Part shown: one piece after another, positions 1 to 5,013 of the stretch
Layout of the letters: every line of letters starts with the position of its first letter
How positions within the stretch are numbered: position 1 is the first letter of the stretch
Assembly (NCBI GenBank): GCA_002432555.1
Contig: DJFO01000312.1
Location: 16,219-21,660, forward strand
Source of the DNA: Marinagarivorans sp. UBA5870
GTDB lineage: Bacteria; Pseudomonadota; Gammaproteobacteria; Pseudomonadales; Cellvibrionaceae
Length of the DNA stretch: 5,442 nucleotides
Reading direction: 5' to 3'
Program-made: the position numbers and the translations under genes
Notes under the pieces: generated by a model
What the model was told of the DNA's origin: nothing
Databases searched by the model: none
What the model saw: only the letters and a program-made list of their open reading frames with translations

Positions 1-291
1 GGCCTCACTGCCGCGTATATTCAACTCACTAACGCCGCCGGCTCCCCCACCTTGTCTAAAGTTAACCCCCGCCACCAAGCGCAGCACGTCGGTTATATTG
101 GTTTTGCCCGACTTATCAAGGTCACTGCGCGAGATAACGGTGACACCTCTAAGCACGGGATCGGTAGCCACCGGCGAATAGGCGCCGGTGACTACCACTT
201 GTTCCACCTTTTCTGCTGCATGACCTTCGCCTGCGACACTCCCACCCGCGAGTCCCGCGCTCAGCCAAAGGCGAAAAAAGTTTTGTTTCAT
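1..291 (-). CDS. TonB-dependent outer-membrane receptor, BtuB-like (N-terminal part; runs off left edge)
   Basis: This is the N-terminal 97 residues of an outer-membrane beta-barrel transporter that would import a scarce substrate using energy from TonB/ExbB/ExbD. I translated it from the reverse complement. Residues 1-26 form a signal peptide (MKQNFF start, hydrophobic Leu/Ala/Gly core, Ala-X-Ala-like site in GHAA). A TonB-box-like segment, VEQVVVTG, follows at about residues 29-36. Then comes the start of the plug domain: VTVISRSDLDKSG (50-62), a TDVLRLVAGV segment (67-76, where relatives usually have LRRLPGV), a Gly-rich loop (81-86) and LNIRGSEA (90-97). The order and spacing resemble the vitamin B12 receptor BtuB, but the substrate cannot be assigned without the barrel. 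The ATG at 289-291 is preceded on the minus strand by GGCGGA eight bases upstream, a reasonable ribosome binding site. The gene diverges from the dehydrogenase fusion. No cobalamin riboswitch is visible upstream, which weakens a B12 assignment. Confidence 0.9.
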   Translation of the reverse strand, partial: MKQNFFRLWLSAGLAGGSVAGEGHAAEKVEQVVVTGAYSPVATDPVLRGVTVISRSDLDKSGKTNITDVLRLVAGVNFRQGGGAGGVSELNIRGSEA

Positions 292-359
292 ACAGAGAAT
301 CCGCCATGCAAATAAATGAAGAGCCCCCCGATCAAGGGCCCGCGCCAAAAAAGTCGATA

Positions 360-389
360 AGTAAAACCGATTGCTAAAGAGCCCGTCAA
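360..389 (-). promoter_or_regulatory. Possible sigma70-type promoter for the TonB-dependent receptor
   Basis: Read on the minus strand, TTGACG (389-384, five of six to the -35 consensus) is followed after 18 bases by TTTACT (365-360, four of six to the -10 consensus). Transcription would begin near position 353, giving a leader of about 60 bases before the receptor start codon at 291. The -10 match is mediocre, so this is only a candidate. If it is used, the structured element at 412-479 lies upstream of the transcript rather than inside it. Confidence 0.25.
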
Positions 390-411
390 GCACGCACTCC
401 TGTCCACTTTT

Positions 412-479
412 GCCCCTGAAGGCGTCCCGTGATAGCTCCGCCATCTTGGCTCCGGCGATTCAGGCGCGATAGAGCTATT
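412..479 (-). repeat. Interleaved inverted repeats (possible structured leader RNA or operator)
   Basis: Three sets of complementary arms overlap here. The heptamers ATAGCTC (432-438) and GAGCTAT (472-478) pair perfectly. CGCC (439-442) and GGCG (454-457) pair inside them. GCCCCTGAA (412-420) and TTCAGGCGC (459-467) can form an 8-bp stem with one mismatch. The first and third pairings cross, so they must be either a pseudoknot or mutually exclusive alternatives. I cannot match this to a named RNA family. It could equally be a DNA operator in the divergent promoter region. Confidence 0.35.
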
Positions 480-734
480 CGCACGACTTTTGGTTAGAAT
501 GACGCGCGGCGGAACGACGGGCCGAGATCGCTGTAAATAAATCAGACACTGACCGGCTTTGCATCCGCCTGAGTATTGGTCAAGTAATACCCGACTCTCT
601 CCCAGAAACTGCTCGCCAGCCCGTGAGCGGGGCTGAAATCGTGAACCAGCACAACTCCATGGCTTGGTCCGCGTCTTGCTTAAACGCCGAGCACATCAAA
701 AGGGCGGCCGCGCAGGAAGCGAGGCTATCGAGAA

Positions 735-760
735 GGTTCGACCAATCGCAGGTACGACCA
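735..760. repeat. Tandem GGTNCGACCA direct repeats, 16-bp period
   Basis: GGTTCGACCA (735-744) and GGTACGACCA (751-760) match at nine of ten positions and begin 16 bp apart. Each has a small internal dyad, GGT-N3-ACC. They lie about 115-140 bp upstream of the dehydrogenase start codon, a typical place for an activator or repressor site. The binding protein is unknown, and chance occurrence of a ten-base pair of repeats is not excluded. Confidence 0.35.
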
Positions 761-789
761 AATACCAGATCAACACCGACCGCTGGAAT

Positions 790-811
790 CCCTGTGTATG
801 CAATACACGGG
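790..811. repeat. Strong hairpin/dyad upstream of the dehydrogenase gene
   Basis: GTGTAT (794-799) and ATACAC (803-808) flank a GCA centre. CCC (790-792) and GGG (809-811) extend the stem to nine pairs, with one bulged T at 793. It ends 62 bp before the ATG at 874. No T-run follows directly (a run of six T occurs only at 835-840), so it does not look like a standard intrinsic terminator. A regulator-binding dyad or a 5' UTR stem-loop are both possible. Confidence 0.4.
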
Positions 812-873
812 TTTATGAGCGAAACCTGGTGATGTTTTTTACTGTTCCGCGATCAACTTGGGGTTAATGTAAT

Positions 874-2964
874 ATGTCAAAAACGCAGGATTCTGCCTCT
901 CGTCCTTCCAATTTATGGGCACTTGCTCTGCAGCTCGCAGCCATCCCTGTTTATGTATTTGCTGCATCCGCTTTGTCAAAATGGAAGTTCGTCGTACCGG
1001 CCGCGTTGAAAAAGCAGACGCCCCTCGACCAAAGCCAGTTGATTTTCATATGCGGAGTGTTTTTGATTTGGCACGCACTGGCAATTATTCTGGCTCGACG
1101 GTTCTTTGGGCCCCGACCTTTCTCGACGCTTCGACGAGGTGCGATTGAACTTATTTTCAGCCTCGTGGCAACCAGTTTCTCCAGCTCCGCGCTGTTTCTG
1201 CTGACGGATCTTCCCTTCAGTGCGAATTTTTATGCCTGGATTTACCTGCTCGAAACCGGTTCGATTATCCTGACGACGCTCATTCTCGCGAGCGTCGATC
1301 GGACTGAGGGAAAACAAGCGTTGCTCGGCGAGTTGGGGCAGGTTGCCAAACTCATTCTCAAACCCTGGGTCTGGCTGGCTTGTGTGCTCATACTCCTGCC
1401 GGGTATTTTGGCTCTCTTATATAAGGCAGAACCGGATTTTGCAAATGCGGTCAATCTCACTCGAGCCACTTTGTCCAGCGGTGGCAGCACATCCCTCGGT
1501 CTCCAAACAGCCATTAAAGATATCGACCAGCCAATCAGCGCGCAATTTCATCCGGAGGATGAAGGGCAAATGTTTTGGCTCAGCCGGCCTGGAAGATTGA
1601 TGATTAGCAATATGAGCCCGTGGTCACAGGATGTGCTGGTGGACATATCAGATGACGTCGGCCTGCTGGAGGGGGAAATGGGCGCATTCACATTCGCGCT
1701 CCATCCGGAATTTGGCCAGCCGGGTTCCTCGAATAGGGGCTATGTCTATATTTGGTATACCCACTGGAATAATGGAGAGCAAAGGAACCGCCTGGCCCGA
1801 TTTGATATAAGCCAGCAGTCTCTCGAAGAGCGTCAGGCGACCAAGACGGTCCTTATGGATTACCCGCGCAAAAACTCTCAGATGCACAATGGCGGCACTT
1901 TATTGTTTGGTAAGGATGGCTTTCTCTACTTATCCGTTGGCGACGCGGTAGACTTTGGCCTGACCCAAGTCCTTGACAAACAACTTGCCAGTGGAATTCT
2001 TCGAATCGACGTCGACCAAAAGGGTGGCGAAATAAGTGCACCCATCGAGCGCCGCGGCGAGGGCGCGGTGACACAAAACTACTTTATCCCCAAAGACAAT
2101 CCATGGTTCAACCATCCGACCGCTCTGCAAGAATATTGGGCGATCGGGTTCCGCAATCCATTTCGAATGTCCATGGACTCCGAAACTGGAGATATTTGGC
2201 TTGGCGACGTTGGCTGGGACGGCTTTGAAGAAATTAACCGCGTCCAGGCCGGCGATAACGGTCAATGGCCCTATATGGAGGGCATCCAACGCACTCGCCT
2301 GGAGAAGCCAAAGGAGATACCGGGCAGAGAAATATCCCCAATTCATTTTTATGCGCAAACAGCACTGAAAAGAGCAGTGATTGGTGGATTTATTTATCAC
2401 GGACATAAGTTTCCCCAACTCACCGGGAAATATGTCTTTGCGGATAACAACGCCGGCCTGATTTTGGCTTTCGACCCACAAGATCCAAGCAAGGAGGCCG
2501 AGGTTCTGACCCGCGCAGGACAATTTGCCCAGTATGGCATTACCAGTTTATTCAGCGACCAGGCCGGAAATATTTACCTGACGGTGCTCGGGGGTAAGGA
2601 AAAACCAAGCGGGCACTTGTTGCAGCTGGCCAGCCAAACTGAATCAACAGGTGGGCAGGAAGAAGTAGCGCAGCAGCAGGAGGCGAAAAACATCGACGAA
2701 CAATATGCAACCTTCTGTTCGCGCTGTCATGGAGAAGACGGCAAAGGTAGCCCCGAACTCGGCGAACAGCTTGTTCCACGCCCGGATTTCACCTCTGCCG
2801 ATTGGCAGGCAAAAGTTACGGACGAGCATCTGCACAAGGTCATCGCTGAAGGCGGTGCTTCACAAGGATTAAGTGAACAGATGCCGGCATGGGGAACTGT
2901 GTTTTCCGCAGCTGAGGTGGATCAACTGGTCAGCAAGGTTCGCAAATTTGCGGAACCCAAATAG
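874..2964 (+). CDS. Membrane-anchored PQQ-type glucose/sorbosone dehydrogenase fused to a C-terminal cytochrome c
   Basis: This is probably an inner-membrane enzyme with its active site in the periplasm. It would oxidise a sugar or related alcohol/aldehyde using PQQ and pass electrons to a fused haem. Five predicted helices lie near residues 14-34, 54-74, 88-110, 118-140 and 164-183. Arg/Lys-rich loops at 75-88 and 142-163 put the rest outside the cytoplasm. Residues about 216-588 match the glucose/sorbosone dehydrogenase beta-propeller: GEMGAFTFALHPEFG (267-281), NRGYVYIWYT (287-296), MHNGGTLLFGKDGFLYLSVGD (337-357), AIGFRNPFR (423-431), GDIWLGDVGWDGFEEIN (439-455) and GGFIYHGHKFPQLTGKYVFAD (504-524). 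His338 sits where soluble glucose dehydrogenase has its catalytic base His144. A Gln/Glu-rich linker (about 589-606) leads to a class I cytochrome c with CSRCH at 615-619 and probable distal ligand Met670 in SEQMPAWG. The ATG at 874 is the first start after an in-frame TAA (865-867); its ribosome site is weak (GGGG at 860-863). The substrate is unknown, and PQQ use is inferred from the family. Confidence 0.9.
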   Translation: MSKTQDSASRPSNLWALALQLAAIPVYVFAASALSKWKFVVPAALKKQTPLDQSQLIFICGVFLIWHALAIILARRFFGPRPFSTLRRGAIELIFSLVATSFSSSALFLLTDLPFSANFYAWIYLLETGSIILTTLILASVDRTEGKQALLGELGQVAKLILKPWVWLACVLILLPGILALLYKAEPDFANAVNLTRATLSSGGSTSLGLQTAIKDIDQPISAQFHPEDEGQMFWLSRPGRLMISNMSPWSQDVLVDISDDVGLLEGEMGAFTFALHPEFGQPGSSNRGYVYIWYTHWNNGEQRNRLARFDISQQSLEERQATKTVLMDYPRKNSQMHNGGTLLFGKDGFLYLSVGDAVDFGLTQVLDKQLASGILRIDVDQKGGEISAPIERRGEGAVTQNYFIPKDNPWFNHPTALQEYWAIGFRNPFRMSMDSETGDIWLGDVGWDGFEEINRVQAGDNGQWPYMEGIQRTRLEKPKEIPGREISPIHFYAQTALKRAVIGGFIYHGHKFPQLTGKYVFADNNAGLILAFDPQDPSKEAEVLTRAGQFAQYGITSLFSDQAGNIYLTVLGGKEKPSGHLLQLASQTESTGGQEEVAQQQEAKNIDEQYATFCSRCHGEDGKGSPELGEQLVPRPDFTSADWQAKVTDEHLHKVIAEGGASQGLSEQMPAWGTVFSAAEVDQLVSKVRKFAEPK

Positions 2965-2975
2965 GCGTTAAGGAG

Positions 2976-2999
2976 CGTGGCTGCCTCCGAGCGGCCACG
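2976..2999 (+). terminator. GC-rich hairpin just after the dehydrogenase stop codon
   Basis: CGTGGCTGC (2976-2984) pairs with GCGGCCACG (2991-2999) in nine pairs, including one G-T wobble, around a six-base loop. It begins 11 bp past the dehydrogenase stop codon, as expected for a 3' end. No T-tract follows, so it is not a canonical intrinsic terminator. It may instead protect the mRNA 3' end or act with Rho. Confidence 0.4.
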
Positions 3000-3163
3000 A
3001 TCTCCCACGCCAGTGGTGAACCGGCGGTAACAGGTTTCAGCCAGGGGAGCAGTTGGGGCAGTCACGTCAATAAAGGAGGCCATCGAGTTTAAACTGAATG
3101 TTGGCAGCAGCCCCGGGCGACGCCCGATGAAAAAGTCCGAGGGTCTGGAGGATGGTTAGATGC

Positions 3164-3192
3164 AGCCTTGGCTAGGAAGTAATGGCAAGGCT
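3164..3192. repeat. Inverted repeat AGCCTTG / CAAGGCT
   Basis: AGCCTTG (3164-3170) and CAAGGCT (3186-3192) are perfect 7-bp complementary arms around a 15-base loop. On the minus strand this lies just past the terminator-like stem after the polymerase gene, so it may be a back-up stem in the convergent spacer. No T-tract adjoins it on the plus strand. Confidence 0.3.
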
Positions 3193-3198
3193 ATTGAG

Positions 3199-3232
3199 AA
3201 AAAGAGCCTGCGTACAGAATATTAAAGTACGC
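3199..3232 (-). terminator. Possible intrinsic terminator for the polymerase gene
   Basis: Read on the minus strand, GCGTAC (3232-3227) pairs perfectly with GTACGC (3215-3210) around an 11-base A/T-rich loop. Six bases (AGGCTC) and then five T residues (3203-3199) follow. It lies about 55 bp past the polymerase stop codon. The gap between stem and T-run, the short stem and the large loop make it weaker than a textbook terminator. Confidence 0.35.
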
Positions 3233-3286
3233 CCCGCGGCCGGCACCCTGGCTGCACTGTCCGCTCCCAAGACTTTCCGCTGGCAT

Positions 3287-4735
3287 CTAAGTTTTCCCAA
3301 CAAGCTCAGGGGGCTCTTCTTCCTCAGAACTATGTTTGCGTTTAGGCGGAACTCCGCCTCGTTTCGAGCCCGTCTTCGATTTTCCTTGCAGCTCTGCCCA
3401 TCCTAAGAGCGCGCCGGAGAAAACCAATGTCATCTGGGACAAGGATGCGTTTGGAATTTGGTCTAAGGCATAGAGAGCTACTACAAAGGCCAACGCACGA
3501 GTACTGGGATCAAGCGCCGCTTTTCCCGCTTTTTTCGCCGCGCGCGAAACCGCGAGCAGCGGATAGCACAAAAGTCCAAACAGACCGACATATCCAGTCC
3601 AGCCAGCGGAACCCATAATGACTATCCAGGTGCCGTCCGTCGTGCTGAGCATTTTACCGCTGTTTTCATCGTAAATATGGTTGCGCCCCCAGTTACCCCA
3701 ACCAAACCACTGCCGCGCTCTCGCGTGCTCCAGAAGCGACTCCTCATTCATCAGGCGAAAACTTAGGGAATCCGCCCGTTCCTGGTTGATCCCCTTGATG
3801 AAATCGGTCAGCTCCTGAAGCGGTAAAACGCCGCTCGTTCGGACCACCGGGTATAACAACAGAAGTAGCGCTATGGATGACACTATGCGCAGCTGGCCGC
3901 GCTCAGTGAGAAAAATACAGGCGCTGAGAAATAACAGAAAGTAGATGATGGCGCTGAAGGTCTTGCACAGCACTAAAGTGACAAGGATATAAGCGAGGGC
4001 GATCCAGCCCTTGCCCTTTAGCACCGGGTCCTGTTGGCGAAATAGGATGAAAACACAGATCGCCGAGAGCATGCAAAAGAAGGCGACGATCAAGCCGTGC
4101 CCGAGAAATACGACCGGACGGAACCCTCCCCCTCGCTTTTGTTGCCCGAATTCATGGGGGAAGTATCCATAGATATCCGCATGCAGTTGGGGACTCATTC
4201 TTATCTCGTATAACATTGGCACCGCGTACAGCAAACCACCCACTGCCAAAATTTTGACCATAGTTTTGTGCCCGTCGGCCGTACCGAGTAAGGAATACCC
4301 AATTACAAACGGGATGTAAAAGTCGAAGCAGGATATGAGAAAGAGGCCGATGGTATCTTTATAGGTCATCCCCTGCAGGGTTCGAGGACCAAAGACCTGG
4401 GCATCGGGATTCGTCCAGGTGGTAAAAACCGGGCCAAGCAACATGCAGCAAACGAACATTTTTGGCAGAAAGCCAATGGGGAAATACCGCAGCTTCGCCT
4501 TGTGCCGTAACAAAAGAAAATACAAAGTTGCGATCGGAATCAAGTTTTTATCAAGCGGCGGTATCACCGGCAGATCGATTGGTGCTATGTCCGGCGGCAC
4601 CGGCAATACCAGGTACGGAACCAGCACACAAAGGAAAGTTGCCTTTTCGAGCGGATATTTATTGAAAATTCGCACCGCTATCAACGGCCAGGCAAATAAG
4701 GCCAGGTAATAAAACAGAGATATATGAGCGTTCAT
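3287..4735 (-). CDS. O-antigen ligase/polymerase-like (Wzy-type) polytopic membrane protein
   Basis: This 482-residue inner-membrane protein probably polymerises or ligates undecaprenyl-linked polysaccharide repeat units on the periplasmic side. Many hydrophobic segments are visible (for example about 6-22, 32-46, 64-77, 87-105, 128-150, 160-176, 208-233, 243-276, 283-299, 368-397 and 414-446). Between them is a soluble loop, about 300-367, carrying the family's typical features: SLSFRLMNEESLLEHARAR (323-341), then FGWGNWGRN (344-352) and STTDGTWI (364-371). A second loop has EIRMSPQLHADIYGYFPHEFG (177-197) and RGGGFRPVVFLGHGL (201-215), which resemble exopolysaccharide polymerase-like O-antigen ligase family proteins. 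The tail, 451-482, is highly charged: Lys/Arg-rich, then a run of four Glu. The ATG at 4735 begins directly before the first membrane segment; a weak GGAA lies three bases upstream. It diverges from the flippase, fitting one polysaccharide locus. Polymerase versus ligase cannot be settled from sequence alone. Confidence 0.85.
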   Translation of the reverse strand: MNAHISLFYYLALFAWPLIAVRIFNKYPLEKATFLCVLVPYLVLPVPPDIAPIDLPVIPPLDKNLIPIATLYFLLLRHKAKLRYFPIGFLPKMFVCCMLLGPVFTTWTNPDAQVFGPRTLQGMTYKDTIGLFLISCFDFYIPFVIGYSLLGTADGHKTMVKILAVGGLLYAVPMLYEIRMSPQLHADIYGYFPHEFGQQKRGGGFRPVVFLGHGLIVAFFCMLSAICVFILFRQQDPVLKGKGWIALAYILVTLVLCKTFSAIIYFLLFLSACIFLTERGQLRIVSSIALLLLLYPVVRTSGVLPLQELTDFIKGINQERADSLSFRLMNEESLLEHARARQWFGWGNWGRNHIYDENSGKMLSTTDGTWIVIMGSAGWTGYVGLFGLLCYPLLAVSRAAKKAGKAALDPSTRALAFVVALYALDQIPNASLSQMTLVFSGALLGWAELQGKSKTGSKRGGVPPKRKHSSEEEEPPELVGKT

Positions 4736-4747
4736 CTATTCCAGCAC

Positions 4748-4767
4748 GTCGCTCCGGTTGGAGCGGC
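4748..4767. repeat. 8-bp hairpin with tetraloop next to the polymerase ribosome site
   Basis: GTCGCTCC (4748-4755) and GGAGCGGC (4760-4767) form eight pairs, with one G-T wobble, around the loop GGTT. In the polymerase mRNA (minus strand) it would sit 12 bases upstream of the start codon and immediately before the weak ribosome site, so it could affect translation. On the plus strand it is followed by AATTTT and could stop readthrough towards the flippase. Confidence 0.4.
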
Positions 4768-4771
4768 AATT

Positions 4772-4801
4772 TTGACCATATCAAGCAGTTTGCCTTCAAA
4801 T
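4772..4801 (+). promoter_or_regulatory. Weak candidate promoter towards the flippase
   Basis: TTGACC (4772-4777, five of six to the -35 consensus) is followed after 18 bases by TCAAAT (4796-4801, four of six to the -10 consensus). A transcript from here would carry a leader of about 205 bases that includes the TAGGCA hairpin at 4808-4829. The evidence is consensus matching only. Confidence 0.2.
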
Positions 4802-4807
4802 TAGTGC

Positions 4808-4869
4808 ATAGGCAACGAAAGATGCCTATAGTGATGGCGACGCCGCATCCACGGCCTCCCCCTTAGGCA
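4808..4869. repeat. Three-copy TAGGCA motif, two copies forming a hairpin
   Basis: ATAGGCA (4808-4814) and TGCCTAT (4823-4829) are perfect 7-bp inverted arms around an eight-base loop. A third copy, TAGGCA, occurs at 4864-4869. The cluster lies midway between the divergent polymerase and flippase start codons, where a shared operator would be expected. The recogniser is unknown. Confidence 0.35.
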
Positions 4870-4924
4870 TAACGTTGAGTTCATTTCTCCTATGGCATTG
4901 ATAGCGCCGCCCGAGCGCAGCACT

Positions 4925-4930
4925 TATAAT
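4925..4930 (+). promoter_or_regulatory. Perfect TATAAT -10 box upstream of the flippase
   Basis: TATAAT matches the sigma70 -10 consensus exactly and lies 83 bp before the flippase ATG. No good -35 sits 16-18 bp upstream; the nearest candidate, TTGATA (4898-4903), is 21 bp away. This suggests either activator-dependent use or a chance match. Transcription would start near 4937, just before AAGGAG at 4941-4946. Confidence 0.4.
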
Positions 4931-4962
4931 CACCACGATCAAGGAGTGGAGTTGTACAACCA

Positions 4963-5013
4963 ATGCTCGTCTCGCACAGCCCGCCACCGCAATTAACAAT
5001 AGTAGTCGATTAG
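4963..5013 (+). other. Possible 16-codon leader reading frame abutting the flippase
   Basis: ATG at 4963 opens a 16-residue frame (MLVSHSPPPQLTIVVD) that ends in TAG at 5011-5013, directly before and in frame with the flippase ATG at 5014. GGAG at 4948-4951 lies 11 bases upstream and could serve as its ribosome site, whereas the flippase has no clear site of its own. Translational coupling is therefore possible. Such a short frame can arise by chance, so I do not call it a gene. Confidence 0.25.

Larger units (their letters stand above)
292..873. other. Divergent intergenic region without a credible gene
   Basis: This 582-bp spacer separates the divergent receptor and dehydrogenase genes. 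Two short plus-strand open frames (623-832 and 664-867) overlap each other, lack a clear ribosome binding site and show no recognisable protein motif, so I do not call them genes. What the stretch does contain is a set of repeats: an imperfect 16-20-base repeat (317-336 and 375-390), interleaved inverted repeats (412-479), a 6-bp hairpin (617-622 with 630-635), GGTNCGACCA direct repeats (735-760) and a strong hairpin (790-811). The most likely role is transcriptional and post-transcriptional control of both flanking genes. Confidence 0.6.
2965..3286. other. Convergent spacer between the dehydrogenase and polymerase genes
   Basis: This 322-bp region lies between the stop codons of two genes that face each other. 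It contains GC-rich hairpins at 2976-2999 and 3114-3126, a 7-bp inverted repeat (3164-3192) and a terminator-like stem near 3210-3232. An AAAGGAGG run (3072-3079) resembles a strong ribosome binding site but has no properly spaced start codon. I see no gene here; transcription termination from both sides is the simplest use. Confidence 0.5.

Noticed and set aside
52..315. 87-codon plus-strand frame at the left edge
   Set aside because: It is the shadow of the receptor's N-terminal coding sequence on the opposite strand.
292..600. Cobalamin riboswitch upstream of the BtuB-like receptor
   Set aside because: GAGCCAAGATGGCGG on the minus strand near 440-454 only loosely recalls the B12 box, and the conserved core expected 5' of it is absent.
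623..867. Two overlapping plus-strand frames (623-832 and 664-867) as small genes
   Set aside because: They overlap in different frames, lack clear ribosome sites, show no domain-like composition and cover repeats that look regulatory.
1930..2523. 197-codon antisense open frame inside the dehydrogenase gene
   Set aside because: It lies wholly opposite a strongly conserved propeller domain, has no recognisable motif and is best explained as a shadow of the real coding frame.
3090..3192. c-di-GMP (GEMM-type) riboswitch in the convergent spacer
   Set aside because: GGGCGACGCCC and GCAGCCTTGGCT superficially resemble GEMM pieces, but the conserved order and tetraloop-receptor segments are missing, and no start codon lies downstream on that strand.
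4893..4908. Sigma54 promoter before the flippase
   Set aside because: GG-N10-GC spacing is present (4894-4895 and 4906-4907) in TGGCATTGATAGCGCC, but the -12 half matches TTGC at only two of four bases.
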